The notes beneath the pieces were generated by a model. It worked only from the letters and a program-made list of their open reading frames with translations, was not told where the DNA came from and did not search any database. A stretch of DNA of 64,000 nucleotides from Collinsella aerofaciens. Its GTDB lineage: Bacteria > Actinomycetota > Coriobacteriia > Coriobacteriales > Coriobacteriaceae. The position numbers and the translations under genes are program-made. The stretch is taken from contig NZ_CABJFS010000009.1 of assembly GCF_902364945.1 (NCBI RefSeq), positions 376 to 64,375 of the forward strand, given 5' to 3'. Each line of letters begins with the position of its first letter. The stretch's first letter is position 1. Positions 7,547-16,300 of the stretch are shown piece by piece.

Positions 7547-9787
7547 CTAGTCAAACAAACTCGGCATGTCGTTTTCCTTCATGAGGGCACCGGCAGAGGG
7601 CAGGCTCTGCGCGGTGAACTTCTCGGCCGAGACGCCGGCGCCAAGAATCTCCTCGGTCGTGCCGACAGTGGTGACCGAGCGGCCCTTCTTGGCCGTGAAA
7701 GCCTGGACGCCCTGCGTGTTGGTGGTCGTCTTGGTCTTGAGCAGCGACGTGTTGAAGTTCATCAGGCGGTAGTCGCTCGAGACCAGCGCGATGTCGCGAT
7801 CTTCCTTGAGCACCTGGGCATACAGCAGCTTGCTGCCACCATAGATGGCGTTTTTGAGGCGCTTGCGGTTGGTCTTGGTAACGTATCCGGCAAGCGCGAC
7901 ACGCACCACGCGGCCGTTCTCAAAGACGAACAGCACGTCGGCCTTGTAGTCCTCGGGGTCGATGACCCAGATGACGTTCTCGTCGGGTTCCATCTCAAGA
8001 TCGGTCGGCAGGTACGAGCCCAGCTGTGCCGACTTGGTGTCCTCAAACGCCGTGACCTTGCACTTGTACACCTGGCTCTTGTTGGTAAAGACCAGCAGCT
8101 CGTGGGTGTTGGAGGACGGGAACTCGATAAAGGGTTTGTCGCCGTCCTTGTACTTGAGCGTGGTCGCCTTCTTGAGCACGCGGTCCGTCATCTTCTTGAG
8201 GTAGCCATCGCGCGAGAGCATGATCGTAACCGGGTACTCCTCGACCTCGGGCTCCAAGCTTACCTCGATAACCTCATGGGGCTCGATCCTGCCCGTGCGG
8301 CGCGGCATCACGTACTTCTTGTTGACCGCGGCCAGCTCGTCGCTGATGACCTTCTTGATGTTCTCTTCGCTCGAAAGGATCTCCTCAAGCTCGGCAATCT
8401 CACCCTCGAGCTTGGCGATGTCCTTGGTGCGGTTGAGGATGTACTCCTCGTTGATGTTGCGGAGCTTGAGCTCGGCGACAAACTCGGCCTGGGTCTCGTC
8501 GATGTCGAAACCCTTCATAAGGTTGGGTACGACCTCGGCCTCGAGTTTGGTGCCGCGGATGATGGCGATCGCCTTGTCGATGTCGAGCAGGATCGCCTCA
8601 AGGCCGTGCAGCAGGTGCAGGCGCTCGGACTTTTTGCCCAGGTCAAAGTTAATGCGGCGACGCGTGGACTCAATACGCCACTTGACCCACTCGTGCAGAA
8701 TCTGGCGCACGCCCATAACACGGGGATAGCCGTCGACGAGCACGTTGAAGTTGCACGAGAACGAATCCTGCAGCGTGGTCGAGCGATAGAGCTTGGCCAT
8801 GAGCTTGTCGGGGTCGACACCGCGCTTAAGGTCGATGGCGATACGCAGACCCGAAAGGTCGGTTTCATCGCGGATGTCTGCGATCTCCTTGACCTTGCCC
8901 TCCTTGGAGAGCTTGACGATGCGCTCGATGATGACATCGGTCTTGGTGGTGTAGGGGATCTCGTAGACCTCGATGATGCGCTCTTCGGGAATCCAGCGCC
9001 AGCGGGAGCGAATCTGGAAGCTGCCCAGGCCGGTCTCGACGATCTTCTCCATCTCCTCGCGGCGGTAGATAATTTCGCCGCCGGTCGAGAAGTCGGGCAT
9101 GGGCATGTACTCGAGCAGGTCGCAGTCGGGATCCTGCAGGTAGTGCATCGTGGCGGTGCAGACCTCGTTGAGGTTGAAACCGCAGATGTCGGACGCCATG
9201 GCGACGCCGATGCCCTTGTTGGCCGAGACGAGGATGTTGGGGAACGTGGTGGGCAGCAGGCGCGGCTCCTTCATGGCGCCGTCGTAGCTGTCGACGAAGT
9301 CGACCGGGTCCTTGTCGATGTCCTTGAAGATCTCGGCGCTGATGGGGGAGAGCTTGGCCTCGGTATAACGAGAGGCGGCGTAGCTCAGGTCGCCCGAATA
9401 GTACTTGCCAAAGTTGCCCTTCGACTCCACGAAGGGGGCAAGCAGCGCTTCGTTACCCGTCGCCAGGCGCACCATCGTCTCGTAGATCGCGGCGTCGCCG
9501 TGCGGGTTGAGCTTCATGGTCTGACCCACGATGTTGGCGCTCTTCTGGCGCTCGCCCTTGAGCAGACCCATCTTGTACATAGTGTAGAGCAGCTTGCGAT
9601 GCGAGGGCTTAAAGCCATCAATCTCGGGGAATGCGCGCGAGACGTTGACGCTCATGGCGTAGGGCATGTAGTTGACCTCGAGCGTCTGCGTGATCGGCTG
9701 GTCGGTGACCTCGGAGTGCAGGCCGATGACGTTCTCGGCGTTGACCTGCTTTTTCTTTGGCTGGTTCTTCGTCTTCTTCTTTGCCAC
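7547..9787 (-). CDS. parC: type IIA DNA topoisomerase, subunit A (ParC/GyrA family)
   Basis: A 746-residue breakage-reunion subunit. A lysine-rich start (MAKKKTKNQPKKKQ) precedes the winged-helix region; LNPHGDAAIYETMVRLA covers the quinolone-pocket helix (Ala99 where E. coli GyrA has Ser83, Glu103 where it has Asp87). The catalytic Tyr140 lies in SYAASRYTE. A coiled coil of the tower follows near residues 395-450, then a beta-pinwheel C-terminal domain lacking an obvious GyrA box (QxRGGKG), which favours a topoisomerase IV-like enzyme over gyrase. The GTG start has GAGGAA upstream. It is 45 bp downstream of the B subunit gene on the same strand. Together they would pass one duplex through another, decatenating or relaxing DNA. 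Confidence 0.85.
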   Translation of the reverse strand: MAKKKTKNQPKKKQVNAENVIGLHSEVTDQPITQTLEVNYMPYAMSVNVSRAFPEIDGFKPSHRKLLYTMYKMGLLKGERQKSANIVGQTMKLNPHGDAAIYETMVRLATGNEALLAPFVESKGNFGKYYSGDLSYAASRYTEAKLSPISAEIFKDIDKDPVDFVDSYDGAMKEPRLLPTTFPNILVSANKGIGVAMASDICGFNLNEVCTATMHYLQDPDCDLLEYMPMPDFSTGGEIIYRREEMEKIVETGLGSFQIRSRWRWIPEERIIEVYEIPYTTKTDVIIERIVKLSKEGKVKEIADIRDETDLSGLRIAIDLKRGVDPDKLMAKLYRSTTLQDSFSCNFNVLVDGYPRVMGVRQILHEWVKWRIESTRRRINFDLGKKSERLHLLHGLEAILLDIDKAIAIIRGTKLEAEVVPNLMKGFDIDETQAEFVAELKLRNINEEYILNRTKDIAKLEGEIAELEEILSSEENIKKVISDELAAVNKKYVMPRRTGRIEPHEVIEVSLEPEVEEYPVTIMLSRDGYLKKMTDRVLKKATTLKYKDGDKPFIEFPSSNTHELLVFTNKSQVYKCKVTAFEDTKSAQLGSYLPTDLEMEPDENVIWVIDPEDYKADVLFVFENGRVVRVALAGYVTKTNRKRLKNAIYGGSKLLYAQVLKEDRDIALVSSDYRLMNFNTSLLKTKTTTNTQGVQAFTAKKGRSVTTVGTTEEILGAGVSAEKFTAQSLPSAGALMKENDMPSLFD

Positions 9788-9832
9788 GATTTCCTCTTGA
9801 ACTTCTTATAGGCCGTCGTTATCGATTTGCTG

Positions 9833-11830
9833 CTACTGCAGGTCCAGCTGGTCCAGGTATTCCTTGCCGTGCTCGGAGATATGGCGCTTGCGGCCCGCCT
9901 CGTCGTTGCCCAGCAAAAGGTTGAACATGGTTTCCATCTTGGTGACGTCCTCGGGCTCCACCTTGATCAGGCGGCGCGTCTCGGGATTCATAGTGGTGAG
10001 CCACATCATGTCCGGGTCGTTCTCACCAAGACCCTTGGAGCGGTTGATGGAGCACTTTTGGTCGCCGACTTCTTTGAGGATGCCGTTCTTCTCGAGCTCG
10101 GTGTAGGCAAAGTAGGTCTTCTCTTTGCAGTTGATCTCGTAGAGCGGCGACTCGGCGATATACACGTAGCCTTCGTCGATAAGCGTGGGCACCAGGCGAT
10201 AGAGCATGGTGAGCACGAGCGTGCGGATGTGATAGCCGTCGACGTCGGCGTCTGTACAGATGATGACCTTGTTCCAGTTGAGGTTGTCCAGGTCGAAGGC
10301 ACCGAGGTTCTTGATCCGCTTGTCCTTGATCTCCACGCCGCAGCCCAGCACGCGCATAAGGTCCATGATGATGTCGGACTTAAAGATGCGCGGATAATCC
10401 TCCTTTAGGCAGTTGAGGATTTTGCCTCGGACGGGCATAACGCCCTGGAACTCGGCATCGCGCGAGGTACGAATGGCGCCTGCTGCCGAGTCGCCCTCTA
10501 CGATGTAGATCTCGCGGCGGCTCTTGTCCTTGGAGCGGCAGTCGATGAACTTCTGCACGCGGTTGGCCATGTCGGTCTTCTGCTGCAGGTTGGTTTTGAT
10601 GCTCTGGCGCGTCTTTTCGGCGTTCTCGCGCGAACGCTTATTGATGAGCACCTGCTCCATGATCTTGTTGGCGGCATCTTTGTTCTCGATCAAGTAGGTC
10701 GAGAGGCGCTCCTTAAAGAATGCCGTCATGGCCTGCTGGATAAAGCGGTTATTGATGGCCTTTTTGGTCTGGTTCTCGTAGGACGTCTGGGTGGAGAAGC
10801 AGTTGGTCACCAGTACCAGGCAGTCCTGGACGTCTTGCCACTTAATGCCAGTCTCGTTTTTGTTGTACTTGCCCTGTTGCTTAATGTAGGCATCGATGGC
10901 GCTGGTCAGAGCGCTGCGGGCGGCCTTCTCGGGCGAGCCGCCGTTCTCGAGCCACGATGAGTTGTGGTAGTACTCCTGCATCGTAAGGGTGCGCGAGAAG
11001 CACATGCACGCGGTGATCTTTACGTTGTAATCGGGCAGGTCCTCGCGATCGCGACCGCGACGGTCGGCCTCGATAAAGAAGGGCTCGGTAAGGTAGTCGG
11101 CACCGACCTTCTCGAGCACGTAGTCCTCGATGCCCTTGGGGTAGCAAAAATCCTCTTCGGAAAACTCGCCGTCGTCGCCTTCGATGCGCAGACGGAAGGT
11201 CACGTTGGCGTTGACCACGGCCTGGCGGCGCATGGTCTCGCGATACCAGTCGTGGGGAATGCTGATCGAGGTAAAGACCTCAAGATCGGGGCGCCACTTG
11301 ATGGTGGTGCCGGTGCGGTTCTCATCGCTGGGCTCAATCTCGAGCGCCTTCTTTTTGGTGCCGACGACCTTGCCCTTCTTAAAGTGCAGGGAGTACTTGT
11401 TGCCGTCGCGCCAGACGGTGACGTCCATGTACTCGGAAGCGTACTGGGTCGCGCACGAGCCCAGGCCGTTGGTGCCGAGCGAGAAGTCGTAGTCGCCGCC
11501 CTGGTTGTTGTTGTACTTGCCGCCGGCGTAGAGCTCGCAGAAGACGAGCTCCCAGTTAAAGCGCTTCTCGGAAGGGTTCCAGTCGAGCGGGCAGCCACGG
11601 CCATTGTCCTCTACCTGAATAGAGCCATCGCGAAAGGCGGTGAGGGTGATGAGCTTGCCGTAGCCCTGGCGCGCCTCGTCAACGGCGTTGGACAGGATCT
11701 CGAAGGCGGCATGCGCGCAACCGTCGAGTCCGTCCGAGCCAAAGATGACGGCGGGGCGCAGGCGTACGCGCTCCTCGTCCTTGAGCTGGCGGATACTGTC
11801 GTTACCATAGTTTGCGGTGTTTTTTGCCAT
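9833..11830 (-). CDS. parE: type IIA DNA topoisomerase, subunit B (ParE/GyrB family)
   Basis: A 665-residue ATPase subunit. The GHKL ATP-binding parts are AAFEILSNAVDEA near residue 50 and VEDNGRGCP after it; FSLGTNGLGSCATQYAS is the lid region. The Toprim domain has YIVEGDSAAGAIRTSRD and a downstream TDADVDGYHIRTL for Mg2+ binding, and KGLGE near the end. The N-terminal loop that is usually RPxMYIG reads RPAVIFGSDG, so this is a divergent subclass. The ATG at 11830 follows GAGAG; the longer in-frame ATG at 11869 would lie in the leader. It heads a two-gene operon with the A subunit. Confidence 0.85.
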   Translation of the reverse strand: MAKNTANYGNDSIRQLKDEERVRLRPAVIFGSDGLDGCAHAAFEILSNAVDEARQGYGKLITLTAFRDGSIQVEDNGRGCPLDWNPSEKRFNWELVFCELYAGGKYNNNQGGDYDFSLGTNGLGSCATQYASEYMDVTVWRDGNKYSLHFKKGKVVGTKKKALEIEPSDENRTGTTIKWRPDLEVFTSISIPHDWYRETMRRQAVVNANVTFRLRIEGDDGEFSEEDFCYPKGIEDYVLEKVGADYLTEPFFIEADRRGRDREDLPDYNVKITACMCFSRTLTMQEYYHNSSWLENGGSPEKAARSALTSAIDAYIKQQGKYNKNETGIKWQDVQDCLVLVTNCFSTQTSYENQTKKAINNRFIQQAMTAFFKERLSTYLIENKDAANKIMEQVLINKRSRENAEKTRQSIKTNLQQKTDMANRVQKFIDCRSKDKSRREIYIVEGDSAAGAIRTSRDAEFQGVMPVRGKILNCLKEDYPRIFKSDIIMDLMRVLGCGVEIKDKRIKNLGAFDLDNLNWNKVIICTDADVDGYHIRTLVLTMLYRLVPTLIDEGYVYIAESPLYEINCKEKTYFAYTELEKNGILKEVGDQKCSINRSKGLGENDPDMMWLTTMNPETRRLIKVEPEDVTKMETMFNLLLGNDEAGRKRHISEHGKEYLDQLDLQ

Positions 11831-11884
11831 ACTCGCTCTCTCGGTGCTCCTTTGCTGCGTTTTAGTCATATAGATAGTCAAGGT

Positions 11885-11943
11885 AGCATAGCCCAGGCCT
11901 TGGGCGATTCCAACCAACACGAATTCCATCGAACAATCGTTCG
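11885..11943 (-). promoter_or_regulatory. promoter of the topoisomerase operon with possible SOS (LexA) box
   Basis: On the minus strand TTGGAA (11908-11913) and TATGCT (11885-11890) are 17 bp apart and fit a sigma-70-type promoter about 55 bp upstream of parE. Sixteen bp before the -35 lies CGAACAATCGTTCG (11930-11943), with perfect 5-bp arms spaced by 4, the shape of the Gram-positive LexA box CGAAC-N4-GTTCG. The rest of the 368-bp gap (11831-12198) holds the lipoprotein promoter region; nothing else is recognised there. Confidence 0.45.
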
Positions 11944-12198
11944 GATTAACGGGTAAAACGTGTCGTGCGGATTGTTGTTCCGAATCGAACATTGGGACAA
12001 GCGTCTCGTTTTATGGGCCACGGGCGTGCGTGTGCGAGTCCCTTTGGCCCATAAGGAACGCTGGCGGGTCGTTATTTGGGCCGTGGGTCACTTCGCCGGC
12101 GTCGTGTTTCGTCATACGCTCATAGTGGAAGCCGATGCCACGGGGTCGACTTGGGACTCGGGCAACGGATGAGCTGCAAGCCGAAAGGAGCGGTGAGG

Positions 12199-13215
12199 AT
12201 GATGAAGCCCATGACGAAGAAGCTGCTGTTAGGAATTCCCACCGTGACGCTTTCGGCCGTGCTGGCATGTACGGTGGCCGGCTGCGGCGGTAATGCGCCG
12301 AGTGGCTCGGGCGGGAGCGCACCTGTGCAGGAGAAGGCCGAGAAGCCCAAGGCCTATGAGTCGCAGACGGTCGAGGTGGCAGGCATTACCTATGAGTCGG
12401 TGGCTCACGGTACGTTCTATCGCGGTGATGCCAAGAAGCAGGACGGCTTTTACCTGCACATCAAGATTACCAACAACAACACAAAGAACAGGACGTTCAG
12501 TTCCTTTAACGTGCATGCTGCCCAGGGCGATCTTGAGGCAGGCGACCCGTTGTTTACTTCCGGCAAGGCGGCCGTGCTCGACTACGTTGCAAGTGAGGCT
12601 CCCGATGAGCTTCACGAGGGCATCGATCTTTCCAAGAGGCCAGATATCGGCCCGGGCGAGACCGTTGAGTACGTGTATTTCTGGGCGCCCAAGACGGCGT
12701 ACTACGGGCCCATCACTGTCGAGTTCGTAGACGCTTACGCCCCCGCCAAGAATCATGAGGCCATGCACTTTGACACCACGGGATGCGAGACCAAGGAGTT
12801 CAAGGCGGCCGGCGGCGTGGCCGATTCTGGCGAGAAGGCAGATTTAACGGGCATCGACTGCGCATCGTACAGCATCGAGGCCGCCGATGGGTACACGCTG
12901 GATTCGTCCGACGAAGAGCACGAAAAGGCAAACTTCTTCCACGACGAGACTGGAGGACGCCTGAACATCAGCATCTTCCTACGCTCGCCGGAGGAAGAGG
13001 TTGCAAGCCTAGAGCAGGTCTACGAAGGTAAGGAGACAACAACCGACCAGGTCGAGTACAACGGCATAACGTGGCTGCGCTTTACCGGTCCCGACAACGG
13101 CCATACACTGTTTGCGACGGCTCCCGCAACGGGTGAAACCGTCCGCGTGTCGATTGGCTGGAAGATCGATTGGGACGCCGCCGTGCCCATGATGGAGGCG
13201 CTGAAGCTCAAGTAA
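12199..13215 (+). CDS. secreted lipoprotein with a DUF4352-like domain
   Basis: A 338-residue lipoprotein. The signal sequence MMKPMTKKLLLGIPT...ACTVAGC ends in a lipobox (VAGC, Cys about residue 33), followed by a Gly/Ser linker. The next 130 residues (GITYESVAHGTFYRGD... and HIKITNNNTKNRTFSSFNVH) resemble the immunoglobulin-like DUF4352/DUF5067 domain of Gram-positive lipoproteins. The C-terminal part (ASYSIEAADGYTLDS...) is a second small domain of unknown role. AAGGAG lies 8 bp before the ATG at 12199; ATGs at 12202 and 12211 are possible. It is monocistronic, with a terminator after it. Confidence 0.75.
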   Translation: MMKPMTKKLLLGIPTVTLSAVLACTVAGCGGNAPSGSGGSAPVQEKAEKPKAYESQTVEVAGITYESVAHGTFYRGDAKKQDGFYLHIKITNNNTKNRTFSSFNVHAAQGDLEAGDPLFTSGKAAVLDYVASEAPDELHEGIDLSKRPDIGPGETVEYVYFWAPKTAYYGPITVEFVDAYAPAKNHEAMHFDTTGCETKEFKAAGGVADSGEKADLTGIDCASYSIEAADGYTLDSSDEEHEKANFFHDETGGRLNISIFLRSPEEEVASLEQVYEGKETTTDQVEYNGITWLRFTGPDNGHTLFATAPATGETVRVSIGWKIDWDAAVPMMEALKLK

Positions 13216-13243
13216 CGCCGCGATTCTTACGTCAGGCGACTCA

Positions 13244-13278
13244 GGGCTGGCTCCGAGTTATCGGGGCCAGTCCTTTTT
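13244..13278 (+). terminator. rho-independent terminator of the lipoprotein gene
   Basis: GGGCTGGCTCC pairs with GGGGCCAGTCC (two G-U pairs) across an 8-base loop and is followed by TTTTT. Confidence 0.8.
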
Positions 13279-13325
13279 GGTGCTCGATGAGCCGAGCCGG
13301 CGTCTCTCACAAAAATAACTAGGAG

Positions 13326-16300
13326 CTAGCGAGACTTATCCGAATTGACCTCATTGGCGGTGTCTTTTTCGAGCGCCGTGCGGCGGGCGCTGTAGGCGAT
13401 GAGGCCCGCGCCTGCCGCGGCGAGTGCTGCAGCGGCTGCTGTAAGGGGAGCGTTGACATCGCCCGTGCCCGCAAGCGCGCCCGCTTTTCCGGAGCGCTTG
13501 TTATTGCCGTGGTTCTTGCCGCTGCCGGAGCTGCTTCCGCCGGAGCCGCCGCCCTCGTCAGTACCGCTGCCACTCGAGCCACCATCGCCGTCTGCTGTCA
13601 TCGGGGCGTCGTGAAGTCCTGTCGTATCCGCGCTGTCGCATACGCCGACCTGCACTTCTGAGCGTTCGCATGCCGCGTCGGGCACATGAAGCTCGTGCAG
13701 AACGGCACTCAGCGCCGAGTTTGCGCCCGGTCGGATCTCCTCGAGCGTTACGGGATCGAGCGCCACCAGATTACGCGCCTTCGCATACAGCGTGACGCGT
13801 TTGCCCACTTCGTCGCTCCAACTCTCGGGGATGGCGAAGCTCATGCGGAACTGTGCCGTGCAACCCGGTGCCAGCACGGCGTTGCCGTTGTCGGCTACCA
13901 GCGGGTGCGTTGCAAAACGTGCGCCCAGCGTCTCGAGCGCGTACTTTACGTGTGTCATGTCGTTGGCCGAAGCGTCTTCGGCAAGCTCTGGATCGTAGAT
14001 CGAAGCCATGCGTGCGTTCGCTCCGAATCCGATGGATGCGCTGGAGAACGGCTGGCTGGAGCCCTCTCGGTACAGATCGATTGTGCCGGCAGTCAGCAAA
14101 GTGTTGCCGTCGTTTCGCACCGTGACCATGAAGGATTCGCCTGCTGCTCCGGGCACCACCGCGCCCGAGGTAGCGACCGCGCCCGTCGGAGTGGCACACG
14201 CCACCAGAGGCACTTCGATGCCGTGCAGCTCTGCCTCGCTCTTCTCCGCGCTCACAATGTGCGTGGCGAGCGCGGAGAGCATGCCTCCCGACGTCAAAAA
14301 TGTCGTTATCTGATCGACGGGATGGTCCAGCTCGCACATCACGAACGGCTCCGTGAACAGATCGCCTGCCAAGGTGCTGGCGAAGATGCGGAAGTGCTTG
14401 CCCATCACTGCTACCGGGTTGCCTTCTTCGTCGTAGGTTTGCCCCACCTTGCCATCGGTGTTCTCTACATAGAGCGCGCACCTGCCGTTGTTGCTTACGC
14501 TAAACGATGCCGGGCCACAGCCTGCGGCACCCACGGGCTGCGTTGCAAATGCCGATGCACCTCGCGTCCAAGTAATATGCTGCAGCTGCTCGTTGACGGT
14601 GGCCAAAAAGCCCGAATGTTGTGGCCACGGCACCGCATGGGGCACCGTGGCGTCTGGTGGCATAACGCCCCAGCCCGCAATGGACTGGCCGATCACGGCG
14701 TACGATGCGCAGCCGCAACCGTCTGCGGTCTCGTACGCAACGGGCACCACCATTTTGCCGTTGATATTCTCGGGCTCGCTCAGCTCGATACTCGACGGTG
14801 CCTGCGGAAAGCGAAGAACTTGGCGGAACGTCAGGCTGTCGCCCAAATCATCCGACCACAGGGTAAAGCATTCCAGCGCAACCTCGGCCTCGCTGCCGAG
14901 CGCCTTCTCTGCGGTGGTTCCGCGGCGGTGGAGGTAGGCACCCGACAGGCGTCCGTCGACCAGCGTCTTGCCTGCCGTGATGCGCGGGCACTGCAGGCAA
15001 TGGTAGCCATCCTCTTGCAGGCGGCCGCGCGAGATGCTGCGCCATGACGTATGCGACACCACGCGGATCTCGTCATTACTTATGCGCAGGCGCACAACGG
15101 ACAGTATGCCGGCTGTGCTTGCCGTATCGAAAAGGGTGTTGTCGCCGGCGGGGCGCTCGCCCGAGACCAGCAGCACGTAGGCGTCCTGGTTTCCTCTTCC
15201 GTCCGTATATTCCACCACGTCGAAGTCGTAATCGAATATGCCGTCGCGCTCCACGTCGCCCTCGCCAAACCCAAGGGGAAAGTCCACGGGCGTGGGAGCG
15301 GACCACGTGCCGTTTGCCTTTGTGTGCACCACCAGGCGCGAGCGGCCATTGTCGCCGTAGCGCACCGAGGCGATACGGAACAGGCATTCTACGCCGGCAA
15401 TCATCGTTAGCTTCATGTGGGCTTCGCTGAGCACGCCGGAAAACAGCACGTTGTCGCTCGAGGGTTTTATGCCGCCACGCTCGTCCTCCGACACGCCGGC
15501 AGAATTGGCGTTCGGGTCCGCAACGGCGTTCGTTGACTGACCGATGTAGGTGTACTCATACATCGGCGCGGCGTTTTCGTCGTTTTCCATCAGTGCGTGG
15601 ACGAAATGCTCAACCTGTCCCGTGTCGTCGCTTTCTGCATCCGCCTCGAGCTCAATGCGCGTGACCGCTTGATCCCAATCGCGCACGACAGGCGCGACGT
15701 TTATCGCGGCGGCTGCAACCTCGGCGCGTGCGAGCAGCTCGGAATTGGTGACGATGGTGGCCGACGCGATAAACTGCGGCACACCACCTGCCTCGGTGTT
15801 GCCGGGCGTGCCGAAGCAGGCATCCAGCGTGTAAGGCGTATCTCCACCCAATGCCAGCTCAGAGCGTTGGGGCACATACCGGTCGTCATTGTTCACCGAC
15901 ATATTCCACGAATCGATGAGTGTGGGCCACGACCCCGACCAAGCCTTGGTGGTCCACTTGAACATTACGAACTGGAGTATCACATCGACATCGACGTCTG
16001 CACCCACGCGCAGCCGCGGAAGCTGGTGTCCATCTGCCTTCTCGTACCCAATGAACAGCGTGAGGGATGCGGCACCGCGCACGGCAGACGAAGCGACGCC
16101 TGCAACGCCGGCTCCAAAGGTGACGGCAAGTCCGATCTGGATGGTGAACGAGCCCGACGTGTTGGAATAGTCGAGCGAAATGTTCTTGAAAAACGCCGCG
16201 CCGCTGCCGTGCGTGTGGGCACCCACAGCGAGCGCCAGCTTCGCCAGCACCCAAGGGTTGACGTTTAGGAAAAATGGCACCGGTCCTAGGGTAAACTGCT

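Noticed and set aside
7547-9787. Acquired quinolone resistance from Ala99
   Set aside because: It may be the normal residue of this enzyme branch; one sequence cannot show acquisition.
7532-9811. Long open frame of about 759 codons opposite the topoisomerase A gene
   Set aside because: It is the mirror of a gene with full catalytic motifs; GC-rich codons keep the other strand open. No motif or ribosome site.
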